Source: an uncultured Akkermansia sp. (GTDB taxonomy: Bacteria > Verrucomicrobiota > Verrucomicrobiia > Verrucomicrobiales > Akkermansiaceae). From it: 5,401 bases of DNA. Of the stretch, positions 4,898-5,401 are shown piece after piece. The translations under genes and the position numbers were made by a program. The notes beneath the pieces are model-generated. The model was given only the letters and a program-made list of their open reading frames with translations. It was not told where the DNA came from and did no database searches. The DNA lies in contig CAJGCV010000112.1 in NCBI GenBank assembly GCA_904501915.1, positions 1 to 5,401 on the forward strand, written 5' to 3'. Numbering within the stretch: the first letter of the stretch is position 1; each line of letters opens with the position of its first letter.

Positions 4898-5389
4898 TTA
4901 TGCGTGGGGTTTCACAACAGCAATCTTGCCGGAGCGGGTCACCATGTCCACATCGTAATCGCTCAGCAGGTCAAGGAAGCGGTTGAGACGGAACTCACCA
5001 CCGGAAATCTCAATGGTGAGCATTTCGCGCGTGGCGTCAATCACCTGGGCGCGGAACATGTCGCAAAGCTGCAGGATTTCGGTCTTGTGAGAGCCGAAAC
5101 GCACACGGACCAGCACAATCTCACGGTAGAAGGTGGCTTCGTTGCGGAAATCGATAACCTCTACCACATTCACCAGTTTGCTGAGCTGCTTGATGACCTG
5201 GTCCAGCTTCTCATTGTCTTCCTTCACGTCGATGGTCATGCGGGAGAACTTGGGGTCTTCGCAGGGGGCCACGTTGAGGGAGTGAATGTTATAGCCGCGA
5301 CCGGAGAACAGACCTGCTACGCGGGAAAGCACACCAAACTTGTTTTCCACGAGCACGGAGATGGTATTAATCGGTTTGTCAGTCGGCAT
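4898..5389 (-). CDS. ilvN: Acetolactate synthase small (regulatory) subunit
   Basis: This 163-residue protein is the regulatory subunit of acetohydroxyacid synthase, the first common enzyme of branched-chain amino acid synthesis. It activates the catalytic subunit IlvB and confers feedback inhibition by valine. An N-terminal ACT domain (about 8-80) carries the diagnostic stretch NKFGVLSRVAGLFSGRGYNI. Asn16, Gly19 and Asn34 correspond to the valine-pocket residues Asn11, Gly14 and Asn29 of E. coli IlvH, so valine sensing is probably retained. APCEDPKFSRMTI (41-53) is also typical. The C-terminal half (about 85-160) includes YREIVLVRV and the conserved FRAQVIDAT (112-120). The length is normal for the family (about 160). 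The ATG at 5389 is 12 bases from the window edge, so an upstream ilvB cannot be seen. No Shine-Dalgarno motif is present in those bases. A strong terminator follows, so it is likely the last gene of its transcript. Confidence 0.96.
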   Translation of the reverse strand: MPTDKPINTISVLVENKFGVLSRVAGLFSGRGYNIHSLNVAPCEDPKFSRMTIDVKEDNEKLDQVIKQLSKLVNVVEVIDFRNEATFYREIVLVRVRFGSHKTEILQLCDMFRAQVIDATREMLTIEISGGEFRLNRFLDLLSDYDVDMVTRSGKIAVVKPHA

Positions 5390-5401
5390 AATGTGTAGGG
5401 G

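Noticed and set aside
4904..5398. 164-codon frame antisense to ilvN
   Set aside because: The minus-strand product is a full IlvN; the plus-strand frame is only its complement.

Overview
The window looks like a chromosomal segment of a moderately G+C-rich bacterium. Gene content and protein style (lipoproteins with clear lipoboxes, almost no Shine-Dalgarno motifs) would fit a host-associated Verrucomicrobiota such as an Akkermansia relative. That assignment is an impression, not a demonstration: there is no rRNA or other decisive marker here. I see no mobile element, CRISPR array, tRNA or phage gene.

Layout, left to right. (1) 1-425, minus: the N-terminal 141 residues of a gene running off the left edge, possibly a helicase-type protein with a degenerate SWIM-like segment, driven by a good sigma70-type promoter at 509-537. 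(2) 654-1412, plus: a YkuD-fold L,D-transpeptidase-like lipoprotein. (3) 1404-2198, minus, overlapping the previous gene tail to tail: a secreted cysteine protease that resembles the streptococcal IgG protease IdeS/Mac (MEROPS C66) at every catalytic position. (4) 2245-2430, plus: a complete ribosome-mediated tryptophan attenuator, with promoter, a 19-codon leader peptide containing three consecutive Trp codons, pause hairpin, antiterminator and intrinsic terminator. (5) 2522-3751, plus: trpB, with a strong terminator directly after it. (6) 3806-4159, plus: a small ankyrin-repeat lipoprotein. (7) 4310-4819, minus: a left-handed beta-helix gamma-carbonic-anhydrase-like protein. (8) 4898-5389, minus: ilvN, the acetolactate synthase regulatory subunit, followed by a strong terminator. 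The rest of the right edge (5390-5401) is too short to interpret.

How the parts relate. The best-supported regulatory system is the trp attenuator. When charged tRNA-Trp is scarce, a ribosome stalled on the Trp codons should free a segment that pairs with the 5' arm of the terminator, letting RNA polymerase read into trpB. When Trp is plentiful, the ribosome reaches the leader stop codon, covers that segment, and the terminator forms. The attenuator appears to serve trpB alone, because no other trp gene is present and a terminator follows trpB. The IdeS-like protease is transcribed divergently from the trp leader; the two promoters lie back to back and the protease promoter is so close to its ATG that its mRNA is probably leaderless. 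The other genes look like independent single-gene units rather than a functional cluster.
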